The notes under the pieces are model-generated. The model was not told the origin of the DNA. It saw nothing but the letters and a program-made list of their open reading frames with translations, and made no database searches. From an uncultured Ruminiclostridium sp. (GTDB lineage Bacteria; Bacillota; Clostridia; Oscillospirales; Ruminococcaceae): 10,756 bases of DNA. The stretch lies in contig CAJUQV010000048.1 of the NCBI GenBank assembly GCA_910588335.1, positions 1 to 10,756 on the forward strand, written 5' to 3'. Positions within the stretch are counted from its first letter, which is position 1, and each line of letters begins with the position of its first letter. Both the position numbers and the translations under genes were made by a program. Below are positions 5,555 to 10,756 of the stretch, in pieces.

Positions 5555-6055
5555 TTAAAAATCTTCCTTATCGGTAACAGGTGGAATTTGACTTAATTTA
5601 TCAATAGTGCTTTTGCCGTCTTTGATAATTTCATGCTCCGCATTGTCTTGACTTCTTGCAGCGCGATAAATAGAAATTGTCTTATCATTCATGGTATTTT
5701 TATTATAACGATCAAGTTGTGCCATATCGGAAACTATGTCGAGCAACCTTTCCTTACCATCGTCATTAAAACTACGATATGTATCAACTAATGTTTTTTC
5801 ATCAGTAGTAAGAGTAACTGTATTTGCGGGATTAGATATATATTTTTGTGGATTATCCGATTTACCCAACAAATAATCCATATCAACATTAAAAAAGTCA
5901 GCGATTGCTTCAAGCAAATTCAGCCCTGGCTCTCTTTCTCCGCGTTCATACATATTTATACTGCTCTTAGATATTTTTAGACAATCTGCTAATTCTTGTT
6001 GTGATAATTTTCTGGAAATGCGCAGTTCTTTAATTCTTAAATGAAATTTAGACAT
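5555..6055 (-). CDS. XRE-family lysogeny repressor (CI/ImmR-like)
   Basis: A 166-residue repressor with a canonical Cro/C1 helix-turn-helix at about residues 5-64: IKELRISRKLSQQELADCL, then KSSINMYERGEREPGLNLL, and the closing NVDMDYLLGKSDNP. The C-terminal 95 residues are not a LexA/CI autoprotease (no Ala-Gly cleavage site or Ser-Lys pair is evident). Instead they form a charged helical segment (about 80-115, TTDEKTLVDTYRSFNDDGKERLL) that recurs in phage repressors and is the region ImmA-type peptidases act on. AAGGAG lies 7 bases before the ATG. It faces the Cro-like gene across a 179-bp region holding four dyad operators, so it should control both directions. Induction by cleavage via the neighbouring peptidase is inferred. 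Confidence 0.92.
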   Translation of the reverse strand: MSKFHLRIKELRISRKLSQQELADCLKISKSSINMYERGEREPGLNLLEAIADFFNVDMDYLLGKSDNPQKYISNPANTVTLTTDEKTLVDTYRSFNDDGKERLLDIVSDMAQLDRYNKNTMNDKTISIYRAARSQDNAEHEIIKDGKSTIDKLSQIPPVTDKEDF

Positions 6056-6080
6056 TTTAACACTCCTTCATTTTTATAGT

Positions 6081-6097
6081 GTACACTTTTAGTGTAC
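6081..6097. promoter_or_regulatory. Operator O1 (6-5-6 dyad)
   Basis: GTACAC-TTTTA-GTGTAC is a perfect 6-bp dyad with a 5-bp spacer. It is the operator nearest the XRE repressor gene (start at 6055), well placed for repressor autoregulation. Confidence 0.8.
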
Positions 6098-6114
6098 AAA
6101 AATCAATAGATTTT

Positions 6115-6131
6115 ATGCACAAAAAGTGCAT
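6115..6131. promoter_or_regulatory. Operator O2 (6-5-6 dyad, variant arms)
   Basis: ATGCAC-AAAAA-GTGCAT is a perfect dyad of the same geometry as O1, with a CAC/GTG core but different outer bases. It is central in the divergent region. It may be a lower-affinity site for the repressor or a preferred site for the Cro-like protein. Confidence 0.6.
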
Positions 6132-6154
6132 ATAAAATTTATTGATTATTACCA

Positions 6155-6183
6155 TTGCAATCTGAGCACACATAGTGTACAAT
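6155..6183 (+). promoter_or_regulatory. Rightward early promoter (PR-like) overlapping operator O3
   Basis: TTGCAA (6155-6160) and TACAAT (6178-6183) are separated by 17 bp, giving a start near 6190. Operator O3 (6164-6180) fills the spacer and touches the -10, and O4 begins at the predicted start, so repressor binding would block this promoter directly. It would drive the Cro-like gene and the early genes behind it. Confidence 0.7.
6164..6180. promoter_or_regulatory. Operator O3 between -35 and -10 of the rightward promoter
   Basis: GAGCAC-ACATA-GTGTAC keeps the 6-5-6 layout with imperfect symmetry: the right half-site is identical to O1 and the left half-site is GAGCAC. It shares the left half-site and the central ATA with O4. 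Confidence 0.75.
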
Positions 6184-6191
6184 GTAATCGT

Positions 6192-6208
6192 GAGCACGAA
6201 TAGTGTCC
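6192..6208. promoter_or_regulatory. Operator O4 at the rightward transcription start
   Basis: GAGCAC-GAATA-GTGTCC is the fourth 6-5-6 element, 28 bp from O3 centre to centre, so not quite on the same DNA face after three turns (about 2.7 turns). The right half-site carries one change from GTGTAC. Confidence 0.65.
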
Positions 6209-6234
6209 AAAAGTAAAACAAAGGAGGCGATAAA

Positions 6235-6435
6235 ATGCCATTCGGCTTAAAATTAAAAGAATTACGTGGTAATCGCAGCCAAGAAGAAATTGCAAGAGAA
6301 ATTGGCGTTACAAAATCATCTTGGGCTATGTATGAACGAAATGAACGCATTCCACGTGATGAAGTCAAAGTAAAAATTGCCAGTTATTTTGGAAAAACAG
6401 TTCAAGAAATTTTTTTTGGCAGCATCGAGCACTAA
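6235..6435 (+). CDS. Cro-like XRE regulator
   Basis: A 66-residue protein consisting of a single Cro/C1 helix-turn-helix: LKELRGNRSQEEIAREIGV, the recognition helix in TKSSWAMYERNERIPRDEVK, and the closing SYFGKTVQEIFFG. It is transcribed divergently from the XRE repressor, directly behind the predicted PR-like promoter and O3/O4, which is the Cro position of a lambdoid-type switch. AAAGGAGGCGATAAA precedes the ATG with a near-ideal ribosome binding site. The recognition helix (KSSWAMYERNER) resembles that of the divergent repressor (KSSINMYERGER) closely, so both should read the same operators. A role in setting lytic or excisive expression is inferred from position and size. Confidence 0.9.
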   Translation: MPFGLKLKELRGNRSQEEIAREIGVTKSSWAMYERNERIPRDEVKVKIASYFGKTVQEIFFGSIEH

Positions 6436-6482
6436 TAGTACTTTACAATCTGACGTTAGAGCTATGGAAGGGGGGTGATGGT

Positions 6483-6797
6483 ATGAAAGAAAATCAAACG
6501 AGTTTTTGGGAAATACATTTTCCCAACAGCAAAGAAAGAGAAGAAGCGCAGAGCATATATAAACGCTTATCCGAAATGTTTCCCGAAAAGGAAAAGGCGC
6601 TGTCATTCATACGCAGGCTTGAAAAATGTGCCTATCTTGAAAGTATTGACTGCAAAGAAAAGAGCCGCAGTGAGAAAATTGCGCGTATCGTGTCCAAACT
6701 GCCCGAAACCGAACAGGACAAAATCTATTATATGATTAAGGGCATAGAGCTTGCGGGCGCAAATAGGCACGATTCCGCAAGCCGCGCAGCGGTTTAA
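6483..6797 (+). CDS. Unrecognised 104-residue early protein
   Basis: A small, charged and largely helical protein whose function I do not recognise. The N-terminal third contains FWEIHFPNSKEREEAQSIYKRL. The middle has KEKALSFIRRLEKCAYL, and the end KLPETEQDKIYYMIKGIELA looks like an amphipathic helix pair. There is no signal peptide or membrane segment. GAAGGGGGGTGAT lies just upstream of the ATG at 6483, an unusually G-rich ribosome binding site. It follows the Cro-like gene by 47 bp in the same direction and is probably the second gene of the early operon. Its position and size fit an early regulatory or host-takeover protein, but that is a guess from location. Confidence 0.7.
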   Translation: MKENQTSFWEIHFPNSKEREEAQSIYKRLSEMFPEKEKALSFIRRLEKCAYLESIDCKEKSRSEKIARIVSKLPETEQDKIYYMIKGIELAGANRHDSASRAAV

Positions 6798-6829
6798 TAA
6801 ATCTTATCCGAAAGGAGAGTGAAGCGGCA

Positions 6830-7252
6830 ATGACGCTAAAAGAAAATCAAAGGCTTATATGCGCGGGGCAAATGCCGCTCCGCGCTCCCGACGGGAAACA
6901 GCTTGCCGCCGTTCCTGTTTATAGGATCGTTTCAATTGAAGATGTGGGCGCAGGTTCCGCGGCGGAACTTGCACCAAACGAGCGGCTTGTGCTTGTCGGG
7001 ACAACCGAAAGTAAGGCGACGGCGGAAGAACGGTATAACGCACTTATGACGGGTGGATTTGCCCCTAAATCGTGTGCTACACCGTTATACATAAAAGATA
7101 CCGCCAACAGCGCGGAACCCGAAGAGGGGCTTACAGAGGGTGAAAAACGGGCATTGAATCCGCTTGTTATGGATATGATGAACGAATTTTCAGCGGCAAT
7201 GCGGGAAAAAGAAGCGATGAAGCGGCAAAGAAAGAGGGTAAGTCAAAAATAA
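6830..7252 (+). CDS. Unrecognised 140-residue early protein
   Basis: A protein without a recognised domain. Residues about 10-95 look like a small alpha/beta fold (QLAAVPVYRIVSIEDVG, NERLVLVGTTESKATAEERY, then CATPLYIKD). The last 45 residues are charged and helical (EGLTEGEKRALNPLV to KRQRKRVSQK) and end in a basic tail that could bind nucleic acid. AAGGAGAGTGA precedes the ATG. The stop TAA and the next ATG share one base (ATG at 7252), so it is translationally coupled to the PAPS-reductase-family gene and probably works with it or beside it. Base composition is clearly richer in G and C than the left arm of the element. Its function is unknown. Confidence 0.75.
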   Translation: MTLKENQRLICAGQMPLRAPDGKQLAAVPVYRIVSIEDVGAGSAAELAPNERLVLVGTTESKATAEERYNALMTGGFAPKSCATPLYIKDTANSAEPEEGLTEGEKRALNPLVMDMMNEFSAAMREKEAMKRQRKRVSQK

Positions 7253-8250
7253 TGGCTGAATCTATTACACAAAAGAAAGCTCCAAAGCACCAAATGTGGG
7301 AGCTTAAGCAAACGCAATCTGTACCGCTTAGTATAAAAATCAAAATGTCACAAAGGAGGATTCGTGATTGGTACGAATATTGGGGCGGTGATGTTTATGT
7401 AAGCTTCAGCGGCGGCAAGGACAGCACGGTTTTATTACATATGGCGCGAGAGCTTTACCCCGATATTCCCGCCGTGTTTGTGGACACGGGGCTTGAATAC
7501 CCCGAAATCCGAGAGTTTGTAAAATCCGTTGAAAATGTCGAAATGCTCCGTCCCCAAAAAACATTTTTTGAAGTAGTCGAAGAATATGGCTACCCCGTTA
7601 TCAGTAAAGAGGTTGCAAAAACACTTTATTATGCGCGTCAAGGGAGTGATTGGGCGGTTAAGCGACTTAACGGGCTTGATAAAGAAGGAACACCGAACGA
7701 ATTTAAAAAGCGATTCATTAAATATAAGCCGCTTTTGAACGCGCCTTTCGGTGCATCTGCATATTGTTGTGATGTGATGAAGAAACAACCCGCACACAAA
7801 TACGAATCCCAAACGGGGCGCAAGCCTATTGTTGCAACAATGGCAGAAGAAAGCCAACAGCGACAAAACGCTTGGTTAAGAAACGGGTGCAACGTATTTG
7901 ACACAGATCGCCCCGTTTCACACCCTTTGAGTTTTTGGAAACAGCAAGACATTTTGCTTTATCTTAAAACCTGTAATGTTCCGTATTGCTCCGTTTACGG
8001 GGATATTGTGGAACAGGATTGTCAATTGAAATTTATTGAGGGCGATTCCGAGCGGCTTATTACTACGGGTTGTATGTTTTGTATGTTCGGTATAATGAGC
8101 GACAAAACGCCAAATCGCTTTCAAAGGCTCAGACTAACCCACCCTAAAATATATGATTACTGCATAGGCGGGGGAAAGTATGACGAAAGCGGAATGTTAA
8201 AGCCAAGCAAGGATTGGGAATCGGTAGGATTCTTGATTTTATCGGGATAG
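7252..8250 (+). CDS. PAPS-reductase-family (PP-loop) protein
   Basis: A 332-residue member of the phosphoadenosine phosphosulfate reductase / PP-loop ATP-pyrophosphatase family. The P-loop SGGKDST is at 53-59 after VYVSF, and VFVDTGLEYPEIREF (76-90) is the usual second motif. Cys172-Cys173 (YCCDVMKKQP) and Cys274/Cys277 (TGCMFCMFG) could hold an iron-sulfur cluster, as in DndC-like and phage-type members. Phage and ICE copies of this family are common, and their substrate is generally unknown. Bona fide assimilatory enzymes are shorter and end in a conserved Cys-Gly-Ile-His motif that is absent here. It is one base overlapped with the preceding gene and followed at 24 bp by a Cys-rich HAD-like gene. 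Nucleic-acid sulfur modification is a possibility only; no dnd neighbours are present in this window. Confidence 0.9.
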   Translation: MAESITQKKAPKHQMWELKQTQSVPLSIKIKMSQRRIRDWYEYWGGDVYVSFSGGKDSTVLLHMARELYPDIPAVFVDTGLEYPEIREFVKSVENVEMLRPQKTFFEVVEEYGYPVISKEVAKTLYYARQGSDWAVKRLNGLDKEGTPNEFKKRFIKYKPLLNAPFGASAYCCDVMKKQPAHKYESQTGRKPIVATMAEESQQRQNAWLRNGCNVFDTDRPVSHPLSFWKQQDILLYLKTCNVPYCSVYGDIVEQDCQLKFIEGDSERLITTGCMFCMFGIMSDKTPNRFQRLRLTHPKIYDYCIGGGKYDESGMLKPSKDWESVGFLILSG

Positions 8251-8274
8251 ATTACTGAAAGGGGCGGTTAAACA

Positions 8275-8781
8275 ATGGACAAATGCGTAACTTGCAAATA
8301 CAACACAAATCACCCTATATGCCGCTCACATTGCAGCGGGTGTGACGGAAAAAGCAAATATGAGCCTTGCGGCTTAAAGGTTTACCAAACAATAGCCGTT
8401 GACTTTGACGGTACACTTTGTGAAAGTAAATTTCCCGAAATCGGAGAGCCAAAGCCGCTTGTTATTGAGTACATAAAGCGGCAGGCGGCAGCGGGAGCGC
8501 ATATTATTCTTTACACTTGCCGCGAGAACGGCACAAAAAGAAATTTGCTTGATGAGGCTTTACAGTTTTGCGCCCAACAGGGCATTGAACTGTACGCTGT
8601 CAACGAGAATCCTGACAATACTTTTCCCGAAGAATACGGCATAGATTTTGGCGGGCGAAAGGTTTATGCGGATATTTATATTGACGATAAGGCAGTTAAT
8701 GTAAGTGATCTTGAAGCGGCAATGTCGGAAGTGCTTCAAGGGGAGCATAGGGAAGAAGACAGTTATGGATTTTATCCATAG
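8275..8781 (+). CDS. HAD-like hydrolase with N-terminal cysteine motif
   Basis: A 168-residue protein with two parts. The first 32 residues carry six cysteines (positions 4, 7, 16, 20, 23, 32), probably a zinc-binding module. From 39 onward is a HAD-superfamily core: motif I AVDFDGTLC with Asp43 and Asp45, a motif II-like YTCRENGT (80-87), and motif IV in YADIYIDDKA with Asp137 and Asp138. This kind of small HAD protein is frequent in phages and is generally described as a nucleotide or phosphate phosphatase; the substrate is unknown. GAAAGGGGCGG precedes the ATG. It belongs to the same rightward unit as the PAPS-reductase-family gene and ends before the intergenic structures at 8824-9026. 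The family is secure; the metal-binding role of the N-terminus is inferred from cysteine spacing. Confidence 0.85.
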   Translation: MDKCVTCKYNTNHPICRSHCSGCDGKSKYEPCGLKVYQTIAVDFDGTLCESKFPEIGEPKPLVIEYIKRQAAAGAHIILYTCRENGTKRNLLDEALQFCAQQGIELYAVNENPDNTFPEEYGIDFGGRKVYADIYIDDKAVNVSDLEAAMSEVLQGEHREEDSYGFYP

Positions 8782-8823
8782 TTTAAAAATGAGTTAGCTA
8801 CATAATAACGTACATAAAAATAA

Positions 8824-8866
8824 AACGCCCGCACATGATTGTACAGGCGCGGACGCTTTATTTGAT
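8824..8866 (+). terminator. Terminator-like hairpin after the HAD-like gene
   Basis: CGCCCGC (8826-8832) can pair with GCGGACG (8850-8856) with one mismatch, or CGCC with GGCG (8846-8849) in an alternative register. It is followed by CTTTATTTG. The imperfect stem and short T tract make it a plausible but not strong stop for the early unit. Confidence 0.45.
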
Positions 8867-8889
8867 GTTGTTAAGCATTTATGGTGTCG

Positions 8890-8938
8890 GAATATATGCT
8901 ACAACGAATTTTAAGCATATTTATTATAGCATATATTC
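8890..8938. repeat. 12-bp perfect inverted repeat
   Basis: GAATATATGCTA (8890-8901) is exactly complementary to TAGCATATATTC (8927-8938), separated by 25 bases that contain another AGCATAT (8914-8920). A single strand would form an A/T-rich 12-bp stem, the type of structure HUH initiators can use. Confidence 0.65.
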
Positions 8939-8965
8939 GGCAAAAAGTCAATGAAAATTTTTAAA

Positions 8966-8987
8966 AAATGCCGTAAATACGGCATTT
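8966..8987. repeat. Perfect 10-2-10 palindrome
   Basis: AAATGCCGTA (8966-8975), AA, TACGGCATTT (8978-8987) form a perfect dyad with a 2-base centre. The minimal loop suits a protein-binding site or cruciform more than an RNA hairpin. Confidence 0.65.
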
Positions 8988-9048
8988 GGGGCTTGTAATG
9001 GTGATTAACATTCAGACGAAAGCCCCGCAGCCGAAGGAGTAAAACGCT

Positions 9049-9498
9049 ATGGATAAATATCAAAAAAATAATATTTGCGTTACAAATAACAAGTTATGTC
9101 AAGTCAAGTCCCGTCCGTCACTTTTTGAAACCTTGAACGCGGTAAAAGTACAAATTGGATATCAGGACTTTGCTCAAAAGCGACCAAACGGGAAGATGAT
9201 TATTGATCCGTTGATAGAGGAAATTTGTCTTGTTATCGCCGAAGTGCTTGTAAGGCCGCCAAGAAGTATAATGAGGATTCGGGGCTGTGAAATAGAAGCC
9301 GCAATTGTGCAGGAGGTTTACGGAAAACTAACCTTTGATCACGTTGATCTTGTATTCAACAACTTTAGGCAACAAACGCACGTTATAAAAAAGAAATCGG
9401 CGTATATGCAAACCGCTCTTTACAACGCCGTATTTGAACTCAACGCTCATTATACAAACCTTGTTGCCAATGATTCCGGCGGCTTTGGGCGGCATTGA
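9049..9498 (+). CDS. Stand-alone DUF6017-like domain of a replication initiator
   Basis: A 149-residue protein that resembles the C-terminal domain (DUF6017 type) of clostridial replication initiator / replisome organiser proteins, without their N-terminal winged-helix domain. The segment from about 44 to 142 carries the pattern: DPLIEEICLVIAEVLVRPPRSI, then IRGCEIEAAIVQEVYGKLTFDHVDLVF, then KKSAYMQTALYNAVFELNAHYTNLV. Residues 1-30 are unrelated and polar. GAAGGAG lies about 9 bases before the ATG. It is separated by only about 15 bp from the HUH Rep start, and its stop (9496-9498) sits right before that gene's ribosome binding site, so the two are one unit. A helper role for the Rep (loading or regulation) is inferred. 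The family assignment comes from memory of the pattern and is moderate. Confidence 0.6.
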   Translation: MDKYQKNNICVTNNKLCQVKSRPSLFETLNAVKVQIGYQDFAQKRPNGKMIIDPLIEEICLVIAEVLVRPPRSIMRIRGCEIEAAIVQEVYGKLTFDHVDLVFNNFRQQTHVIKKKSAYMQTALYNAVFELNAHYTNLVANDSGGFGRH

Positions 9499-9512
9499 CG
9501 GGAGGTGAGAGA

Positions 9513-10409
9513 GTGCGAACCTTTGTCAGAGAAAAAAAGATATATTGCGGGCGGAATTTCTTAGAGGTGGATATATACAACTACACCGCGACCGAACGTG
9601 AGGTTGCAGCACGAGGACGGCGGAGCAAAAAACAAGTTGAATCCACCTTGAAGCAAATCGACTGGAACGATACGAATTCCAGAAGAAGCTTCCTCCAATT
9701 GGTTAACACGAATTTTACCAAAAATGATATACATGTTACATTGACATACAGCAGTGCAAATTTGCCGTCAACATATGAAGCCGCAGCGCACGAATTGCGT
9801 AATTTTATACGTAGGGTTGAGTATCACAGGGAAAAGGCAAAATTGCCGCCGCTGAAATACATAATAATTCCGGTATGCGTTTATAAAAAGGACGGAGTAA
9901 CGCCCGCCAGAATACACCACCATGTGATTATGAACGGCGGGTTATCACGTGATGAAATAGAAGATTTGTGGCGAAAACGCCGAAAAAAGGGACAAAAGAA
10001 AGGTGATAAAATCGGGTATGCAAATGCTGACAGACTGCAACCCGAAGAAAACGGGTTTGTTGCCTTGTGCGAATACCTGTCAAAACAAACAGGAGGGAAA
10101 AAGCGGTGGATTCCCTCAAAGAACCTTGACAAGCCCGAAAAGGAAATAACAGACCCCGGCAGTCCGCCGAAAACCGAACCGAGCAAGTTTTCTGCTTCAA
10201 CAAATCTGCAAAAGCCGTGGAGCAGAACCAACGATCACAGCTTCAGCCACAAAGAGATAAAGAAAATTGCCGCTGCTCCGCTTGACGTGAAATATTGGGA
10301 AAGACGATACCCCGGTTATACGTTGATAAGCGGCGATTATGGTTATCGGGCGGTTTATAGTGACGTAAGGGGATGGTGCTTATATTTGAAATTGCGGCGG
10401 AAAGAGTAA
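9513..10409 (+). CDS. HUH endonuclease replication protein (Rep/G2P type)
   Basis: A 298-residue rolling-circle-type initiator. Motif I is VTLTYSSANLPST (about 75-87). Motif II HHHVIMNGG at 135-143 supplies the metal-binding histidines (HUH). Motif III is LCEYLSKQTGGKKRW with Tyr188 as the likely nucleophile and a lysine nearby. The C-terminus (about 260-298) contains KYWERRYPGYTLI, a pattern seen in Rep proteins of phages and small elements. GTG 9513 is chosen because GGGAGGTGA lies 4-5 bases upstream; the frame is open from a TTG at 9495, which has no such site. Between SKNLDKP (about 202-208) and STNLQKPWS (about 229-237) there is a proline-rich insert that looks like a repeated edge, unlike the short linker I would expect. 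It should nick one strand of the element's origin; the repeat-rich region upstream is the candidate. Confidence 0.88.
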   Translation: MRTFVREKKIYCGRNFLEVDIYNYTATEREVAARGRRSKKQVESTLKQIDWNDTNSRRSFLQLVNTNFTKNDIHVTLTYSSANLPSTYEAAAHELRNFIRRVEYHREKAKLPPLKYIIIPVCVYKKDGVTPARIHHHVIMNGGLSRDEIEDLWRKRRKKGQKKGDKIGYANADRLQPEENGFVALCEYLSKQTGGKKRWIPSKNLDKPEKEITDPGSPPKTEPSKFSASTNLQKPWSRTNDHSFSHKEIKKIAAAPLDVKYWERRYPGYTLISGDYGYRAVYSDVRGWCLYLKLRRKE

Positions 10410-10429
10410 CGCCGCGGGAGGTGACATAG

Positions 10430-10756
10430 TTGCTTGAACTTGACAAGCTGTACAACCTTGATTGTATAGAGGGTATGAAAGAATTTCCCGACAAATATTT
10501 TGACCTTGCGATTGTTGATGTGCCATACGGCATAAACACTGTCAAAAAGGCATATTTGCGCAGTGGAAAGCAATACAGAAATGCGCTTGCGGCTTCGGAA
10601 AAGTATACATACAAAGAATGGGACAAACAGCCGCCGACCGCTGAATATTTTGCAGAGCTTATGCGGGTAAGCAAAAATCAAATTATATGGGGCGCAAATC
10701 ATTTTATTAGAGTGTGTTCACATAAAAATAGCGTCAAAAATCATAGCAAGCATAAT
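10430..10756 (+). CDS. DNA N6-adenine / N4-cytosine methyltransferase (N-terminal part)
   Basis: The first 109 codons of a DNA methyltransferase (N6_N4_Mtase type) that runs off the window. Visible are the opening DKLYNLDCIEGMKEFPDKYFDLAI and the catalytic motif IV as VDVPYG (residues 29-34), a DPPY-type motif with valine in place of the first proline. YFAELMRVSKNQIIWGANHF (about 73-92) is also seen and matches the family. The start is TTG at 10430 with GGGAGGTGA about 6 bases upstream, 20 bp after the HUH Rep stop. After NHF (about residue 92) the family would normally continue with a Trp-Ile-Val-Trp-Asp stretch, but here the frame reads IRVCSHKNSVKNHSKHN. The gene therefore may be interrupted from about 10705-10715. 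Orphan methyltransferases in phages usually protect against host restriction; that is inference. Confidence 0.85.
   Translation, partial: MLELDKLYNLDCIEGMKEFPDKYFDLAIVDVPYGINTVKKAYLRSGKQYRNALAASEKYTYKEWDKQPPTAEYFAELMRVSKNQIIWGANHFIRVCSHKNSVKNHSKHN
10712..10756. mobile_element. Possible end of an inserted element or assembly boundary inside the methyltransferase
   Basis: From about 10712 the sequence stops encoding family residues and becomes A-rich: GTGTGTTCACATAAAAATAG, followed by two AAAAAT-started segments (10724-10729 and 10736-10741). An IS terminus starting TGTGTTCACAT, such as an IS21-like end, is one reading. Only about 45 bases are visible, and no transposase can be seen. Confidence 0.25.

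Larger units (their letters stand above)
8782..9048. other. 267-bp repeat-rich intergenic region before the replication genes (candidate origin or regulatory region)
   Basis: This gene-free stretch holds, in order: the hairpin at 8824-8866; TTAAGCAT twice (from about 8871 and 8911); a 12-bp perfect inverted repeat (8890-8901 with 8927-8938); an AT-rich stretch (8945-8965); a 22-bp near-palindrome (8966-8987); and a 7-bp stem (8988-8994 with 9020-9026). It lies directly upstream of an initiator-like gene and an HUH Rep gene, so it is the best place in the window for a double-strand origin or nick site, but no nick site is identified. Confidence 0.4.

Noticed and set aside
6062..6100. Repressor promoter using TTGTAC / TATAAA over O1
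   Set aside because: The transcript would start inside the repressor's own ribosome binding site. A TACACT-based alternative further upstream is possible, but its -35 is weak, so no promoter is assigned.
7252..8250. Assimilatory PAPS reductase or DndC of a phosphorothioation system
   Set aside because: The assimilatory C-terminal Cys-Gly-Ile-His motif is missing, and no dnd partner genes lie in the window. Only the family-level call is supported.
9881..10674. Minus-strand frames opposite the HUH Rep and methyltransferase
   Set aside because: The plus-strand frames carry HUH and DPPY-type motifs. The minus-strand ones carry no motif and no initiation signals.
10712..10756. Group II intron 5' end (GTGTG start)
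   Set aside because: Only the first five bases resemble the GUGYG consensus. No conserved domain I pattern is visible in the 40 bases that follow, so it is kept only as an unspecified insertion or boundary.
1..10756. CRISPR array, tRNA or rRNA genes
   Set aside because: No regularly spaced repeats with unique spacers were seen, and no cloverleaf or rRNA-like conserved stretch was recognised on either strand.

Overview
This window looks like the early (integration, immunity and replication) half of a temperate phage or phage-like integrative element from a low-GC Gram-positive bacterium, most likely a Clostridia/Eubacteriales member. The grounds are strong AGGAGG-type ribosome binding sites, TTG and GTG starts, TTGACA/TACAAT promoters, and protein families typical of clostridial elements: a large serine recombinase with a zinc ribbon, an XRE repressor next to an ImmA/IrrE peptidase, a stand-alone piece of a replication initiator, and an HUH Rep. 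No species can be named from sequence reading alone.

Layout. Positions 1-105 hold the last 34 codons of a small Cro/C1-type regulator, closed by a terminator. From about 228 to 6055 all genes lie on the minus strand. Read in their own direction (right to left) they are: an XRE repressor (5555-6055), an ImmA-like metallopeptidase (4921-5505), a cysteine-cluster protein of unknown function (3873-4757), a SWIM zinc-finger protein (3397-3792), a VapBC-like toxin-antitoxin pair (2586-3189), two small HTH proteins (2191-2373 and 1873-2121), and the serine recombinase (228-1880), which ends the left arm. A probable plus-strand small RNA (about 2421-2500) sits between the toxin gene and the first small HTH gene.

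The divergent immunity region (6056-6234) carries four dyad operators with the same 6-5-6 architecture. One lies between the -35 and -10 of the rightward promoter. This is the expected lysogeny switch: the minus-strand repressor with its ImmA partner faces a plus-strand Cro-like protein (6235-6435).

Rightward early genes follow: two unrecognised proteins (6483-6797, 6830-7252), a PAPS-reductase-family protein with SGGKDST (7252-8250), and a Cys-rich HAD-like protein (8275-8781). A 267-bp intergenic region rich in inverted repeats comes next. It precedes a replication cluster: a stand-alone DUF6017-like protein (9049-9498), an HUH endonuclease Rep (9513-10409), and the first 109 codons of an N6/N4 DNA methyltransferase. 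The methyltransferase appears to lose its family sequence about 45 bases before the window ends, so an insertion or assembly boundary may lie there.

The most interesting points are: the SWIM / Cys-cluster pair in the cargo slot; the related hairpins that punctuate this arm; a perfect terminator hairpin lying inside the recombinase reading frame; the short-RNA candidate; the operator array; and a repeat-rich candidate origin next to the HUH Rep.
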